Below are positions 35,234-44,250 of a stretch of 64,000 nucleotides of DNA, piece by piece. The stretch lies in the NCBI GenBank assembly GCA_049671305.1, contig JBATUR010000027.1:1-64000 (forward strand), written 5' to 3'. Made by a program: the position numbers and the translations under genes. Below the pieces are notes generated by a model that was not told the origin of the DNA, did no database searches, and saw only the letters and a program-made list of their open reading frames with translations. The DNA is from CADCTM01 sp049671305 (GTDB taxonomy: Bacteria > Cyanobacteriota > Cyanobacteriia > Cyanobacteriales > Coleofasciculaceae). Positions within the stretch are counted from its first letter, which is position 1. The number at the start of each line of letters is the position of its first letter.

Positions 35234-35264
35234 AGGGTTTTGATGGCTCAAAACCCTTTTTTTT
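35234..35264 (+). terminator. Factor-independent terminator of psb27
   Basis: AGGGTTTTG (35234-35242) pairs with CAAAACCCT (35249-35257) around a 6-nt loop, followed directly by seven T's. Confidence 0.9.
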
Positions 35265-35397
35265 GCTTTAAATTTGCCAATGATCCGGAGCAGTGCCAAA
35301 AATCATTGAAAGCGGAAAATAGCGAAAAGTCTGGAAAATTTGCTGTTTAGCTTAGACTAGTAACGCAACTTTCTGTTATTTTGTATCTTTTGTAAGA

Positions 35398-36879
35398 ATG
35401 TCCAATGGTTTTCAGAAAGGGGCGCGATTGTGGCAGCGTCTTTATCGCAGTACAGTCGCCACACTCCTAACCAGTAGCAGTATTTTAGGTCAATTTGGGT
35501 TAAGCCCTGTTCAAGCTCAAACACCAGGATATTGCTGGCTCTCCAACGAAGCGATCGCACAAAAACAAAACTTGCTAGTTGGCGTACTCAAAGGCAACTC
35601 CGACTCAGAAAAGCGCTACCAAACCCTCGTCAAAGAACACGCCGAATTCTTGCGGAAGTGCCGTGAGCGTACCTGGCCCAACACCCAAGCCATTTGGTTA
35701 CGTTTCTACCCCTGCGATGCCCGTAAAGGAGCAATTGACGAAATTTTAGACCGCTTAGTAAGCCGTGGTTACAACCAAGTCAACGTTGAAGTCTTTAACG
35801 ACGGACAGGTAATGTTGCCTACCTCAACAAACTCAACACCCTGGCCCTCGCTGATCCGGACGCCTGGCACTGAAAGATTTGATATGCTAGCCCAAATCAT
35901 CCAAAAAGGGCGGGAGCGGGGTATGAAAGTTTATGCCTGGATGTTTACCATGAATTTTGGCTACGTCTACGCCCAACGCCCAGACCGCCAAAACGTGCTT
36001 GTCCGTAACGGTAAGGGAGAAACCAGTTTAACCTTTGTTAAAGATGGTCCCCAAGCCTTTATTGACCCTTATAGCCCGCAGGCAAAGGCTGACTACTCTC
36101 AGTTAGTTCAGGAAGTATTAAAGCGACGCCCTGATGGCATATTATTTGATTACATTCGCTATCCTCGTGGAGCAGGCGGTGAGTCTGTAGTTACCGGTGT
36201 CAATGATTTGTGGATTTATAGTGATGCGGCAAAACAAGCACTATATGACCGCGCTGGTAATAATAAAGGACGAGAACTCATTACTCGTTATGTAACTCGT
36301 CGTAGTATCAGCGATAGTGACATTGCCGAGATTAATCAACTTTATCCCAATGAACCAACACCTTTGTGGCAAGGTCGTACACCTTCTCCTAGCGATACCG
36401 TTGCCCGGTTGCAATGGCAGCTTTATCAGCTTAGTGTGGCTCATGCTGCTCAAGGTGTGTTGGATTTTCTGACTATGGCAACTAATTTAGCTCAACGTAG
36501 TGGCATCAAATCAGGGGCAGTATTTTTCCCTGATGCCAATCAAGCTGTTGGTCAAGCAGGCTATGATTCTCGTTTACAGCCTTGGGATCGCTTTTCGACT
36601 TCTATTGAGTGGCATCCCATGTCTTATGGTACCTGTGGCAGTACAGGCTGTATTGAGGACTTGGTGAAGCGGGTTTTGGCAAAGACAACTAATGGCACTC
36701 TGGTAATGCCAGCACTAGCAGGCACTTGGGGTAAGTCGGTGAGTAATCGTCCACCTTTGGAAGTTCAAATGCAGGCATTGCGCCAGACTGTGCCGCAAAT
36801 TAACTCGATTAGTCATTTTGCTTATTCTTGGCAAGATCCACAATACGATCGCGACCGCAAATTTTGCCGTTTGCCGTAA
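35398..36879 (+). CDS. GH10-like family glycoside hydrolase, exported
   Basis: The 493-residue protein has a signal-like N-terminus ending SPVQAQT (about residue 41) and a TIM-barrel domain of the GHL10/DUF187 type: IWLRFYPCDARKGAIDEIL, YNQVNVEVFNDGQVM, GRERGMKVYAWMFTMNFGY and DGILFDYIRYPRG, the last carrying the probable catalytic acid. It likely acts on an extracellular or periplasmic polysaccharide; the substrate is unknown. It is transcribed independently of psb27 (terminator between) and ends at a bidirectional terminator shared with leuS. Confidence 0.82.
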   Translation: MSNGFQKGARLWQRLYRSTVATLLTSSSILGQFGLSPVQAQTPGYCWLSNEAIAQKQNLLVGVLKGNSDSEKRYQTLVKEHAEFLRKCRERTWPNTQAIWLRFYPCDARKGAIDEILDRLVSRGYNQVNVEVFNDGQVMLPTSTNSTPWPSLIRTPGTERFDMLAQIIQKGRERGMKVYAWMFTMNFGYVYAQRPDRQNVLVRNGKGETSLTFVKDGPQAFIDPYSPQAKADYSQLVQEVLKRRPDGILFDYIRYPRGAGGESVVTGVNDLWIYSDAAKQALYDRAGNNKGRELITRYVTRRSISDSDIAEINQLYPNEPTPLWQGRTPSPSDTVARLQWQLYQLSVAHAAQGVLDFLTMATNLAQRSGIKSGAVFFPDANQAVGQAGYDSRLQPWDRFSTSIEWHPMSYGTCGSTGCIEDLVKRVLAKTTNGTLVMPALAGTWGKSVSNRPPLEVQMQALRQTVPQINSISHFAYSWQDPQYDRDRKFCRLP

Positions 36880-37049
36880 TTAACTAGCATCAAGATCTTG
36901 CACCATTTTTAACAATTAGCAAATGCTGCAAGATCCAAACCACTACTTCACTTCTGGAATTATTACTATGTTCTTTGTAATAAAACAACATTAACGTTTA
37001 GTGAATAAATAACCTAAATATGATTGCTTCTATAGCAAATATATTATTG

Positions 37050-37087
37050 AAAAAAGCACTTTAATTATCGATCAAAGTGCTTTTTTT
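37050..37087. terminator. Bidirectional terminator between GH10-like gene and leuS
   Basis: AAAAAGCACTTT (37051-37062) and AAAGTGCTTTTTTT (37074-37087) form an AT-flanked hairpin with A and T tracts on both sides, serving both convergent genes. Confidence 0.9.
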
Positions 37088-37095
37088 ACTGCTAT

Positions 37096-39651
37096 CTAAC
37101 CCACCACAAAATTCACCAACTTACCCGGCACAACAATTACCTTCTTAATCTCCTTACCTTCCAAATACTGCTGCACCACTTCCGACTCACGGGCATACTT
37201 TTCTAGTGCCGCTTTGTCAGATTGAGCTGGTACAACCAACGTACCGCGTTTTTTGCCCATTACTTGAATTACCAAAGTAATTTCATCTGCAACCAAAGCT
37301 GTTTCATCTACTTGGGGCCACGCTTGAGTATGGACTGACTTACTATTACCAATTAATTGCCACAATTCGTCGGCAATATGAGGTGCAAAAGGAGCTAAAA
37401 GTAAGATTAAAGTGGAAATTCCTTCAGCATAAATCGGTGACTCTTTGCAAGATGAATCAGTAAGCGCATTACTGAGTTTCATCAATTCTGAAACACCAGT
37501 ATTAAACTGATAATCGTCTTCTAAATCTTCAGTAATGTTTTTAATTGCGGTATGAATTGCCCGTCTTAAGTCTTTTTCCGGTTTAGTTAAATCCCCATTT
37601 GTTGGAGTAACTTTCGCCTCAGCAAACTCATTTACTAATCGCCAAACCCGATTCAGAAAACGAAACTGCCCCTCAACATCCGCATCATCCCATTCCAAAT
37701 CTTTTTCCGGCGGTGCCTTAAACAAAATGAACATCCGTGCCGTATCTGCACCATATTTATTAATTACATCTTCTGGTGCCACGCCGTTGTTCTTCGACTT
37801 GGACATGGTTTTATAAGAAACTTCCAGCTTTTCCCCGGTTTCCGGGTCTTTTGGATCAGCAGGATCGACTAAATTAGAAGGAATATATTGACCTGGTTTT
37901 TGGGGATTTTCGTAAGTTAAACCCTGAACCATGCCTTGAGTCAAGAGGCGACTGAAAGGTTCATCAAAGTCGAGCAATTTGCGATCGCGTAATACTTTAG
38001 TAAAAAACCGCGAATACAACAAATGCAAAATCGCGTGCTCAATTCCCCCGACATATTGATTAACTGGCAACCAATCATTTGTCTTACTCGGATCAAACGC
38101 TTGCTGCCCATTCTTGGCATCTGGATAGCGCAAGAAATACCAAGACGAATCAATAAACGTATCCATCGTATCAGTCTCCCGCCTCGCCGCAGTGCCACAA
38201 CTCGGACAAGGCACATTTGCCCAACCTTCTATTTGCGCCAACGAAGAAATTCGACCCCCTGTAAACTCCACATCTTCCGGTAATTTTACAGGCAAATCTG
38301 TTTCCGGCACTGGCACTGTACCGCAATTTGGGCAATGAATTACCGGAATTGGCGCACCCCAATAACGTTGCCGCGAAATCAACCAATCTCGCAAACGATA
38401 TTGAATTCGTCCTTTGCCCCAACCTTGTTTTTCAGCATATTCAATAATTGCCTGCTTCCCTTCGACTGACGCCATGCCATCGAAGTCACCAGAATTAATT
38501 ATAATTCCAGCATCTGTATATGCTTCTCGTAGCATCTCGCCTGTTTTCTCGGCTTCCGGCGCAACTACAACCTTAATCGGCAATTGCTTTTCCTTAGCAA
38601 ATTGGAAATCCCGCACGTCATGGGCAGGCACACCCATCACCGCGCCAGTACCATATTCATACAACACATAATCAGCAATCCAAATCGGAATTTCTTCACC
38701 CGTAAACGGATTAACTGCCACACCACCCGTGGGAATTCCCCGCTTCGGCTTATCTTCCGCAGTTCGTTCCAACTCACTTTGACTGGCGACTTCCTCGATA
38801 AAGGCATCAACCGCCGCTTTTTGGTCTGTTGTGGTCACTTTTTGGGTTAAAGGGTGTTCAGGAGCCAATACAACGTAACTGACGCCATAAATTGTATCTG
38901 GACGTGTGGTAAAGACGCCGATTTGTTCATCTAAACCCACAATGGGAAATTCTAAATAAGCGCCAACGGATTTACCAATCCAATTCGCCTGCATTAACTT
39001 TACCCGTTCGGGCCAGCCACTCAACTTATCCAAGTCGTTGAGTAATTCTTCGGCATAGTCGGTAATTTTGAAGAACCACTGTCTTAATAGTTTACGTTCA
39101 ACGATCGCACCAGAGCGCCAACTACGTCCTTGACTATCAACTTGTTCGTTGGCTAAAACTGTTTGATCAATCGGGTCCCAATTAACAGCGGCTTCTTTTT
39201 GATAAGCTAAACCGCTAGAGAAAAACTGCAAGAAAATCCACTGTGTCCACTTGTAATAGTCTGGCGAACAAGTAGCAAGTTCGCAATCCCAATCAAGGGA
39301 GAAACCCAATGGTTTTAATTGCGCCTTCATGTGGGCAATATTTTCATTCGTCCATTTTGCTGGATGAATGCCACGAGCAATTGCTGCATTTTCGGCAGGC
39401 AAACCAAAGGCATCCCAACCCATTGGATGAAGTACTCGAAACCCTTGCATCCTGCGGATTCTGGCGATAACATCGGTAATTGTATAGTTACGGACGTGTC
39501 CCATGTGTAGGTTGCCCGACGGATATGGGAACATGGACAGGGCGTAGAATTTCGGCTTATCTGTCTGTGTGGGGGTTTTATCTAAGCCTTGTTCTGTCCA
39601 AGTGTTTTGCCACTTTTGTTCTATCTCGGCGGGGTTATAACGGGACTCCAC
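37096..39651 (-). CDS. leuS: Leucyl-tRNA synthetase
   Basis: This 851-residue class I synthetase charges tRNA-Leu. The HIGH motif reads PYPSGNLHMGHVRNY and KMSKS reads TMSKSKNNG; the editing domain (TTRPDTIYGVSYVVLAPEHP) and zinc-binding cysteines (CPNCG, CPSCG) are present. The start is GTG 39651 with AGGAGC eight bases upstream. Full length. It ends at a bidirectional terminator. Confidence 0.97.
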   Translation of the reverse strand: MESRYNPAEIEQKWQNTWTEQGLDKTPTQTDKPKFYALSMFPYPSGNLHMGHVRNYTITDVIARIRRMQGFRVLHPMGWDAFGLPAENAAIARGIHPAKWTNENIAHMKAQLKPLGFSLDWDCELATCSPDYYKWTQWIFLQFFSSGLAYQKEAAVNWDPIDQTVLANEQVDSQGRSWRSGAIVERKLLRQWFFKITDYAEELLNDLDKLSGWPERVKLMQANWIGKSVGAYLEFPIVGLDEQIGVFTTRPDTIYGVSYVVLAPEHPLTQKVTTTDQKAAVDAFIEEVASQSELERTAEDKPKRGIPTGGVAVNPFTGEEIPIWIADYVLYEYGTGAVMGVPAHDVRDFQFAKEKQLPIKVVVAPEAEKTGEMLREAYTDAGIIINSGDFDGMASVEGKQAIIEYAEKQGWGKGRIQYRLRDWLISRQRYWGAPIPVIHCPNCGTVPVPETDLPVKLPEDVEFTGGRISSLAQIEGWANVPCPSCGTAARRETDTMDTFIDSSWYFLRYPDAKNGQQAFDPSKTNDWLPVNQYVGGIEHAILHLLYSRFFTKVLRDRKLLDFDEPFSRLLTQGMVQGLTYENPQKPGQYIPSNLVDPADPKDPETGEKLEVSYKTMSKSKNNGVAPEDVINKYGADTARMFILFKAPPEKDLEWDDADVEGQFRFLNRVWRLVNEFAEAKVTPTNGDLTKPEKDLRRAIHTAIKNITEDLEDDYQFNTGVSELMKLSNALTDSSCKESPIYAEGISTLILLLAPFAPHIADELWQLIGNSKSVHTQAWPQVDETALVADEITLVIQVMGKKRGTLVVPAQSDKAALEKYARESEVVQQYLEGKEIKKVIVVPGKLVNFVVG

Positions 39652-39793
39652 GAACTTGCTCCTACTGGACTTTTTTGGCGATGACTACTTGCTGTATTTT
39701 GACACATCTTTAAATGCGAGAATTGTGTCGCTATAGTTATTAAATAATGTTTATACTACTTTTTGTAGTGTAACAAGGTTGAGTCAGTAGACC

Positions 39794-40192
39794 TTGAATA
39801 ACTTAAAAATCTTTGTTTATGGCACTCTCAAGCCTGGTGAATCTAATTATCAGCGCTTCTGTGTAGGGAAGGTGGTGGAGGAGGAAAAGGCGATCGCTTA
39901 TGGTCAGTTGTTTGACCTATCTTTAGGCTACCCTGGCATGACGATTGGCGAAAGTCTTATTCAGGGTTTTGTCTTAACTTTTGCTGATGAGGCGATTTTA
40001 AGTATTTTAGATGAGTTGGAAGATTATGATCCAAATCGTCTAGAAACGGAGAATGAATATAATCGCCAATTAATTGAAACATTCGATTTATCAGGAAAAT
40101 CGTTAGGAATGGTTTGGGTATATTTAATGAGTTTGGAACGAGTGGAGAAATTAGGAGGAGTTAGGATTGATTCTGGATGTTGGGGTGTATAA
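39794..40192 (+). CDS. Gamma-glutamylcyclotransferase-like protein
   Basis: The 132-residue protein has the GGCT fold signature FVYGTLKPGESNYQRF at the N-terminus and a likely catalytic glutamate in ILDELEDYDPN. It may release 5-oxoproline from gamma-glutamyl amines or peptides. There is no ATG at the N-terminus; TTG 39794 is the only plausible start. The last 117 nt of the gene belong to a 146-bp segment duplicated 1,477 bp downstream (41553-41698). Confidence 0.82.
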   Translation: MNNLKIFVYGTLKPGESNYQRFCVGKVVEEEKAIAYGQLFDLSLGYPGMTIGESLIQGFVLTFADEAILSILDELEDYDPNRLETENEYNRQLIETFDLSGKSLGMVWVYLMSLERVEKLGGVRIDSGCWGV

Positions 40193-40221
40193 GTTTTGTA
40201 GTTTAAATGAGTATGGTTTCA
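40076..40221 (+). repeat. 146-bp direct repeat, parent copy
   Basis: This segment covers the 3' end of the GGCT gene and 29 nt beyond. It matches 41553-41698 without gaps and with about ten mismatches, most clustered near 40158-40170. Confidence 0.85.
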
Positions 40222-40222
40222 G

Positions 40223-40265
40223 CAATCAATGTTTCAATTACGCTTGCAGATTGAAACATTGATTG
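40223..40265. repeat. Perfect 16-bp inverted repeat, CRISPR-repeat-like ends
   Basis: CAATCAATGTTTCAAT (40223-40238) and ATTGAAACATTGATTG (40250-40265) are exact complements with an 11-nt loop. It begins one base after the end of the duplicated segment. The inner part, GTTTCAAT ... ATTGAAAC, has the ends of many cyanobacterial CRISPR repeats, but it occurs once and no spacer array or cas gene is near. Confidence 0.8.
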
Positions 40266-40480
40266 AGACTTGAACTAGATTTTTAGCCGTGACATTTTCA
40301 TGCTGATGACTCAACTTAATTATTCTGCCAACAGCGTTTACAAGCCTAAGTTGAAAATATGAAGACTGGTTTGAGAATACTTATCTTTCAAAAAGACCAT
40401 AATTGTCTGATTCTATTTGCTGTGGATTGAGTTTTTTATTCTTCTCGATTTGTGCAAATGATGTAAATTTGATTTTTTTA

Positions 40481-41368
40481 TTAGGTTAAAGTCGTCCTGC
40501 CATCAATTGTCCACCTTACTTTTTTATTAAATGATAGAAACTCCACTGCTTCGGCATCAGTCCCCTGGTTGTCCAATTTAAGTTTGTCACAAATCTTTTT
40601 ATAAATATCCGGCGGAAATCCCCCATGAAAATTCCATTCTCCACCGTGTCTTTCCATCTTCACAATACCTGAGATGTGTGGATACCTATAACCAGGTTTA
40701 TGTTTTACAATATATGCCGAGAGTTGCTTACTAAATTTAAAATTTAAAGGACGCATCTCTTCTACTAGATCACGCAACTCTTTAGCTTCCACGTACCCAA
40801 ACCTATACTCCTCAGCTATTCTTGCAATTTCATTTTCTCGTCTAGCTTCTGCTATTGCAATTTCATTTTCTCGTAGAGCTTTTGCTCTTGCAATTTCATT
40901 TTCTCGTAGAGCTTCTGCCTCCCTGAGTCGCTCCTCCTCTGCTGCTCTAAGTTGGTTCTTTATGTTATCTCGCTCATCACTTAGTTCATTTTTGCGCTCA
41001 ACTCCAACTAACTTGATCGTTACAAGGTCGAGCCAAGTATGTTTTGGAGAGTTTATATTTTTCCAGATACTCTCAACTTTTTGGATCAAAGCATCTAATT
41101 CAGGTGCGTAGCTTTGAGGAATATTGTCTGCGTTTAGCCAAAGCTTACTGACTTGTTCGCCTTTTTCAGTTGTTTCAACTTCATACCACAAGTTGATTGT
41201 TTCAAAAGTTTCGTTACTGTCCAATCTTGGGGCTAATTCAGGAAGTTCTTTCTGAATTTTTCTGATATGGAAGAAAACGTTTTTATTAGGATTAAAAAAA
41301 GTACGACGGACAAATCCAAATCCTCGATCAGGATTATAACTTTTGATGCTGCCGAATTCTATTGTCAT
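40481..41368 (-). CDS. Cold-shock-like domain protein with coiled coil
   Basis: From ATG 41368 (295 residues; the frame opens six codons upstream at GTG) the N-terminus is FGSIKSYNPDRGFGFVRRTF and NKNVFFHIRKI, a cold-shock/S1-like nucleic-acid-binding domain with both RNP-type motifs. Residues 125-195 form a long charged coiled coil with three near-identical 11-residue units (LRENEIARAKA type). The C-terminal 100 residues are unrecognised. An RNA- or ssDNA-binding oligomer is likely. It sits between two copies of a 146-bp repeat, which marks it as an insertion. Confidence 0.7.
   Translation of the reverse strand: MTIEFGSIKSYNPDRGFGFVRRTFFNPNKNVFFHIRKIQKELPELAPRLDSNETFETINLWYEVETTEKGEQVSKLWLNADNIPQSYAPELDALIQKVESIWKNINSPKHTWLDLVTIKLVGVERKNELSDERDNIKNQLRAAEEERLREAEALRENEIARAKALRENEIAIAEARRENEIARIAEEYRFGYVEAKELRDLVEEMRPLNFKFSKQLSAYIVKHKPGYRYPHISGIVKMERHGGEWNFHGGFPPDIYKKICDKLKLDNQGTDAEAVEFLSFNKKVRWTIDGRTTLT
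40824..40906. repeat. 33-bp in-frame tandem repeat in the coiled coil
   Basis: The block GCAATTTCATTTTCTCG occurs at 40824, 40857 and 40890, exactly 33 bp apart. Each unit encodes 11 residues around RENEIA, so the coiled coil can change length without a frameshift. Confidence 0.85.
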
Positions 41369-41386
41369 AAAATTAATTTGACTCAC

Positions 41387-41749
41387 TTACCACAAAGGGG
41401 CATATTCCTTTCTGTGGCATAATTTAACTACGCTATAAACAATAATTCTCCGTTTACAACGATAATCCGGACAGCTTTAAACCGCCAACTGTAAAATATA
41501 GGTTCCATTCAGCCATCTCAACGAGGTTAAGTGGCAATGGTAGAATAATCGGGAAACTTTCGATTTATCAGGAAAATCGTTAGGAATGGTTTGGGTATAT
41601 TTAATGAGTTGGGAACGAGTGGAGAAATTAGGAGGATTTCTAATTAGTTCTGGATGTTGGAGTGTATAAATTTTGTAGTTTAAATGAGTATGGTTTCAAG
41701 TGCCATTTTGTTTTCAGCGGAACGTTATGTCACTTTAGGAAAAGCAAGA
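41387..41749. other. Gap holding the second repeat copy
   Basis: About 360 nt between the cold-shock-like gene and the Rpn pseudogene. The left part is anonymous; the right part is the second copy of the 146-bp segment. Confidence 0.6.
41553..41698 (+). repeat. 146-bp direct repeat, truncated GGCT gene copy
   Basis: The segment repeats the last part of the GGCT gene (reading FDLSGKSLGMVWVYLMSWER) and its flank, without the 5' two thirds, so it is a non-functional fragment. Offset from the parent is a constant 1,477 bp. Confidence 0.85.
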
Positions 41750-42521
41750 TTAGTTTTGTGAAGACTGATCTATCTGCTGTTGAAGCTGTTGCACTTCTTC
41801 AAGCAAAAGCCCTGTGCCACGAGCAACAGTTTCGACCGATAGACCCTCTCGCAAGAAGTTGAGCGCGATCTCCCGCTTTTCTTCTTCCTTTGCCTCTCTC
41901 CAAATCGAGCGATAAACAGTAGATTCTTGCATAATGTCTCTCCGTAATATACGGTAAATGACCTCATCTTCTAATCTTAACCCAGCTAGAATCCCTGAAG
42001 CTGCCATCAGATTGGCTTGCGTTATTGGGTCTGAAATCTGATCTACTATTTGAGCAACTTGGCGCAACATTTCTGCTGAATCAGAACTTTGACCTAGGGC
42101 GGCAAAAGGAACTAAGCCAGGATATTGCAGGAAGAGTGAAGCCGGTTGCTCCCATAAGCGGATAACATCAAATTCATGGCTTGTACGTTCCATTGTGAAG
42201 TTCGTTTGCTTGAGGTAAATCAGAGCTAGTTTGCTTGAGGTAAATCACGACTTGCCGCATTGTTTTGCCAGGAAATTTTCGATAAACTCGCACCCGGTAA
42301 TCCAACATACGGAAGGGAATATTTGGTTTTGGGAGTGTTTGGAACTCTAAGTGTAAAACGGATTCATTTGACTCTAATAAAATTAGGGCATCAGTGCGAA
42401 TCGGTTCCAGGGAAAGTTCAGAGGGTTTGAGTTCTGTCAGGGTGACAGATTTGCCTAGTAACCAACTGGCAAAGTCGGCTGAGAAGTGTTCGGCAAGAAA
42501 TCGGCAGGTGTCATCATACAT
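41750..42521 (-). pseudogene. Rpn-family (DUF4351-type) nuclease/transposase, frameshifted
   Basis: Two frames form one gene. The first (ATG 42521) reads MYDDTCRFLAEHFSADFASW to VIYLKQTSSDLPQANELHNG. The second reads MERTSHEFDVIRLWEQPASL to LLLEEVQQLQQQID. The family is the cyanobacterial Rpn/PD-(D/E)XK group of recombination-promoting nucleases. A 25-bp tandem duplication (42204-42247) breaks the frame; removing one unit restores LKQTNFTMERTSHEF. The catalytic N-terminal part is intact but cut off from its C-terminal tail. Confidence 0.85.
42204..42247. repeat. 25-bp tandem duplication causing the frameshift
   Basis: GTTTGCTTGAGGTAAATCA occurs at 42204-42222 and 42229-42247, with a period of 25 bp, not a multiple of three. 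Confidence 0.9.
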
Positions 42522-42527
42522 GGGCAA

Positions 42528-42853
42528 ATTTTACAACTGACTACACTAATTTGATTTTAAGCAAGTCCCTAGTTGGCGTTGGGTTTGTTTCTCGCCAGCT
42601 ATCCCGCATTGTTGGGAAGCAAGTGCTTAAGGTGCGTAATGCTGCTGATACAACTTGGATTCTTGCGTTTGCTCGTGCCAACTGCACGTGAAATACTTGT
42701 AGTGAGCCACGATCTCATTAGCACCGCAGCGCTGCCCAATACACCAATCTTTATCGCACCAACAAGATTGCAAAACTGCCCTGATCAGATTTGAACCTTG
42801 GCGGTTGCTGTGTTTTTCGTAGTGTAATGATCTTTTTGGTTGTAAACCCTCGC
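42528..42853. other. Intergenic region, possibly decayed coding DNA
   Basis: About 325 nt more GC-rich than most gaps here. Short frames on both strands have no family I recognise. GATTTGAACC at 42787 resembles a tRNA T-arm in reverse, but no cloverleaf can be drawn. It may be an old remnant of a mobile gene. Confidence 0.4.
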
Positions 42854-42889
42854 AAAAAAGCTGCATCTTTCTGATTAAGATACAGCTTT
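42854..42889 (-). terminator. Terminator of the anti-sigma gene
   Basis: AAAGCTGCATCTT (42857-42869) and AAGATACAGCTTT (42877-42889) form a 12-bp stem with one mismatch; on the minus strand a run of T follows. It lies 47 nt after the anti-sigma stop codon. Confidence 0.85.
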
Positions 42890-42935
42890 CCTAAATTTTA
42901 GATTCATAAAAAATCGTCAAATACGATTCAATTCA

Positions 42936-43481
42936 CTAATTAAGATTACTTGGCTTAATACTTTCGCGTACTGCTGGTATTTGTAATAAATTACTAGGAG
43001 CCGCAACTGGCGCTTTGGCAATCTCAATTATCGGTTTGTTCAGGGCAATTTTTAAGGGTTCTGGTGCTGCCTCCTGCTGAGGAGACTGAGCAAAATTGGT
43101 TCCTAGTTGACTACCTGGAAAAATTCCAGACAAACCGCCAACAAACACTGCAGCAATAGCAGCGCCTCCCCACGCAATAGTCTTACGAATGCGCCGACGA
43201 TCAATGCGAGCAAATACTTGATTTGCGGTTTCTTGAGCGTTCGTTTGGGGTGCTGGTACTGGCAGCTTTTGCAGTCCTTGGCGTAAAGTCATCAGTCGCT
43301 TGTGCAAATGCTGCATCTGAGGATCAGTTGCTAGTAAATGCTGTACTTGCTTACGTTCGGCGGCGGTTACTTCACCATCGATAAATGCACTGAGTAATTC
43401 AAAGCGATCGCGTTGTAGGCTATCCATTTCTTTGGCAGTATCCTGCCCAGAAGAGTCACAAGTGTCAAAATTAGAAGTCAT
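42936..43481 (-). CDS. Anti-sigma factor, partner of the SigG-type sigma
   Basis: The 181-residue protein has an N-terminal RseA-like module (RFELLSAFIDGEVTAAERKQ and VQHLLATDPQMQ), one membrane segment near 104-122 (TIAWGGAAIAAVFVGGLSGI), and a proline/alanine-rich periplasmic tail. This is the layout of membrane anti-sigma factors that hold an ECF sigma at the membrane. No zinc motif is visible. It lies 112 nt downstream of sigG on the same strand and ends at a clear terminator. Confidence 0.82.
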   Translation of the reverse strand: MTSNFDTCDSSGQDTAKEMDSLQRDRFELLSAFIDGEVTAAERKQVQHLLATDPQMQHLHKRLMTLRQGLQKLPVPAPQTNAQETANQVFARIDRRRIRKTIAWGGAAIAAVFVGGLSGIFPGSQLGTNFAQSPQQEAAPEPLKIALNKPIIEIAKAPVAAPSNLLQIPAVRESIKPSNLN

Positions 43482-43593
43482 TTTTGTATCACCGCCGAGT
43501 CATAGCAAGCTCGTAATTGAAGAAACAAAATTTCATACAAATATCATAAACCAACAATCCTTTGAGCCAACGCGATCCCTAAATAAACTTTGC

Positions 43594-44250
43594 TTAAGCT
43601 TCAAGATAGGTTTGAAGCTGGGATTGTAATCTAGTCCTAGCTCTAGCAATTCTTGATTTGACGGTTCCTAGAGAAACACCAGTAATTTCGGCAATTTCCT
43701 CATAAGCCATGCCTTCGATTTCTCTTAAAACAATGGTAGTGCGGAACACTTCAGGTAGATCAGAAATTGCTTCACGTAGCTGCTCATAAAACTCACGAGT
43801 GCTCATGTCTTCGTCTGGGTTGGGTTTATCTGAGGCAATTTCCCAGTCCATTTCGCCATCATCCAAGCGACGTGGCGCATCCAAAGATAAGGGACTAGCG
43901 ACTCGTTTACGCTTTCGCAGCTCATCATAAAACAGATTTGTGGCAATCCGACTTAACCAGCCTCGGAACTTAACAGGATCGTTCAATCGCTTAACATTAC
44001 GATACACACGAATCCAAACTTCTTGGGCTAAGTCAGCTCGGTCTTGCCAATCGGGCGCCAAGTGGTACAAAATTTTATCAACATGAGATTGATAGCGCTT
44101 CAGCAATTCAGCAAAAGCAACTCGCTCAGGGCGAATGCCGTCCTGACAGCGTAAAATCAAGTCATAGTTCGAGAGTTTGTCGGGTTGCACCGATACTTGA
44201 GGAGTTGCCTCATGCGCGGTTGACCAGGTTACAGAAATCGATTCGCTCAT
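43594..44250 (-). CDS. sigG: ECF sigma factor, SigG type
   Basis: The 218-residue sigma factor has region 2 (DRADLAQEVWIRVYRNVKRL, FRGWLSRIATNLFYDELRKR) and region 4 (SDLPEVFRTTIVLREIEGMA, YEEIAEITGVSLGTVKSRIA), with no region 3, as in group 3/ECF sigmas. Length and linker (DGEMDWEIASDKPNPDED) fit cyanobacterial SigG, an envelope stress regulator. The adjacent gene encodes a membrane anti-sigma factor. Confidence 0.88.
   Translation of the reverse strand: MSESISVTWSTAHEATPQVSVQPDKLSNYDLILRCQDGIRPERVAFAELLKRYQSHVDKILYHLAPDWQDRADLAQEVWIRVYRNVKRLNDPVKFRGWLSRIATNLFYDELRKRKRVASPLSLDAPRRLDDGEMDWEIASDKPNPDEDMSTREFYEQLREAISDLPEVFRTTIVLREIEGMAYEEIAEITGVSLGTVKSRIARARTRLQSQLQTYLEA

Noticed and set aside
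40231..40257. Possible CRISPR repeat (GTTTCAAT ... ATTGAAAC)
   Set aside because: Only one copy, no regularly spaced repeats and no cas genes. Kept as an inverted repeat.
42787..42797. tRNA T-arm-like GATTTGAACC on the minus strand
   Set aside because: The flanking 5-nt arms do not pair and no acceptor or anticodon stem can be formed around it.
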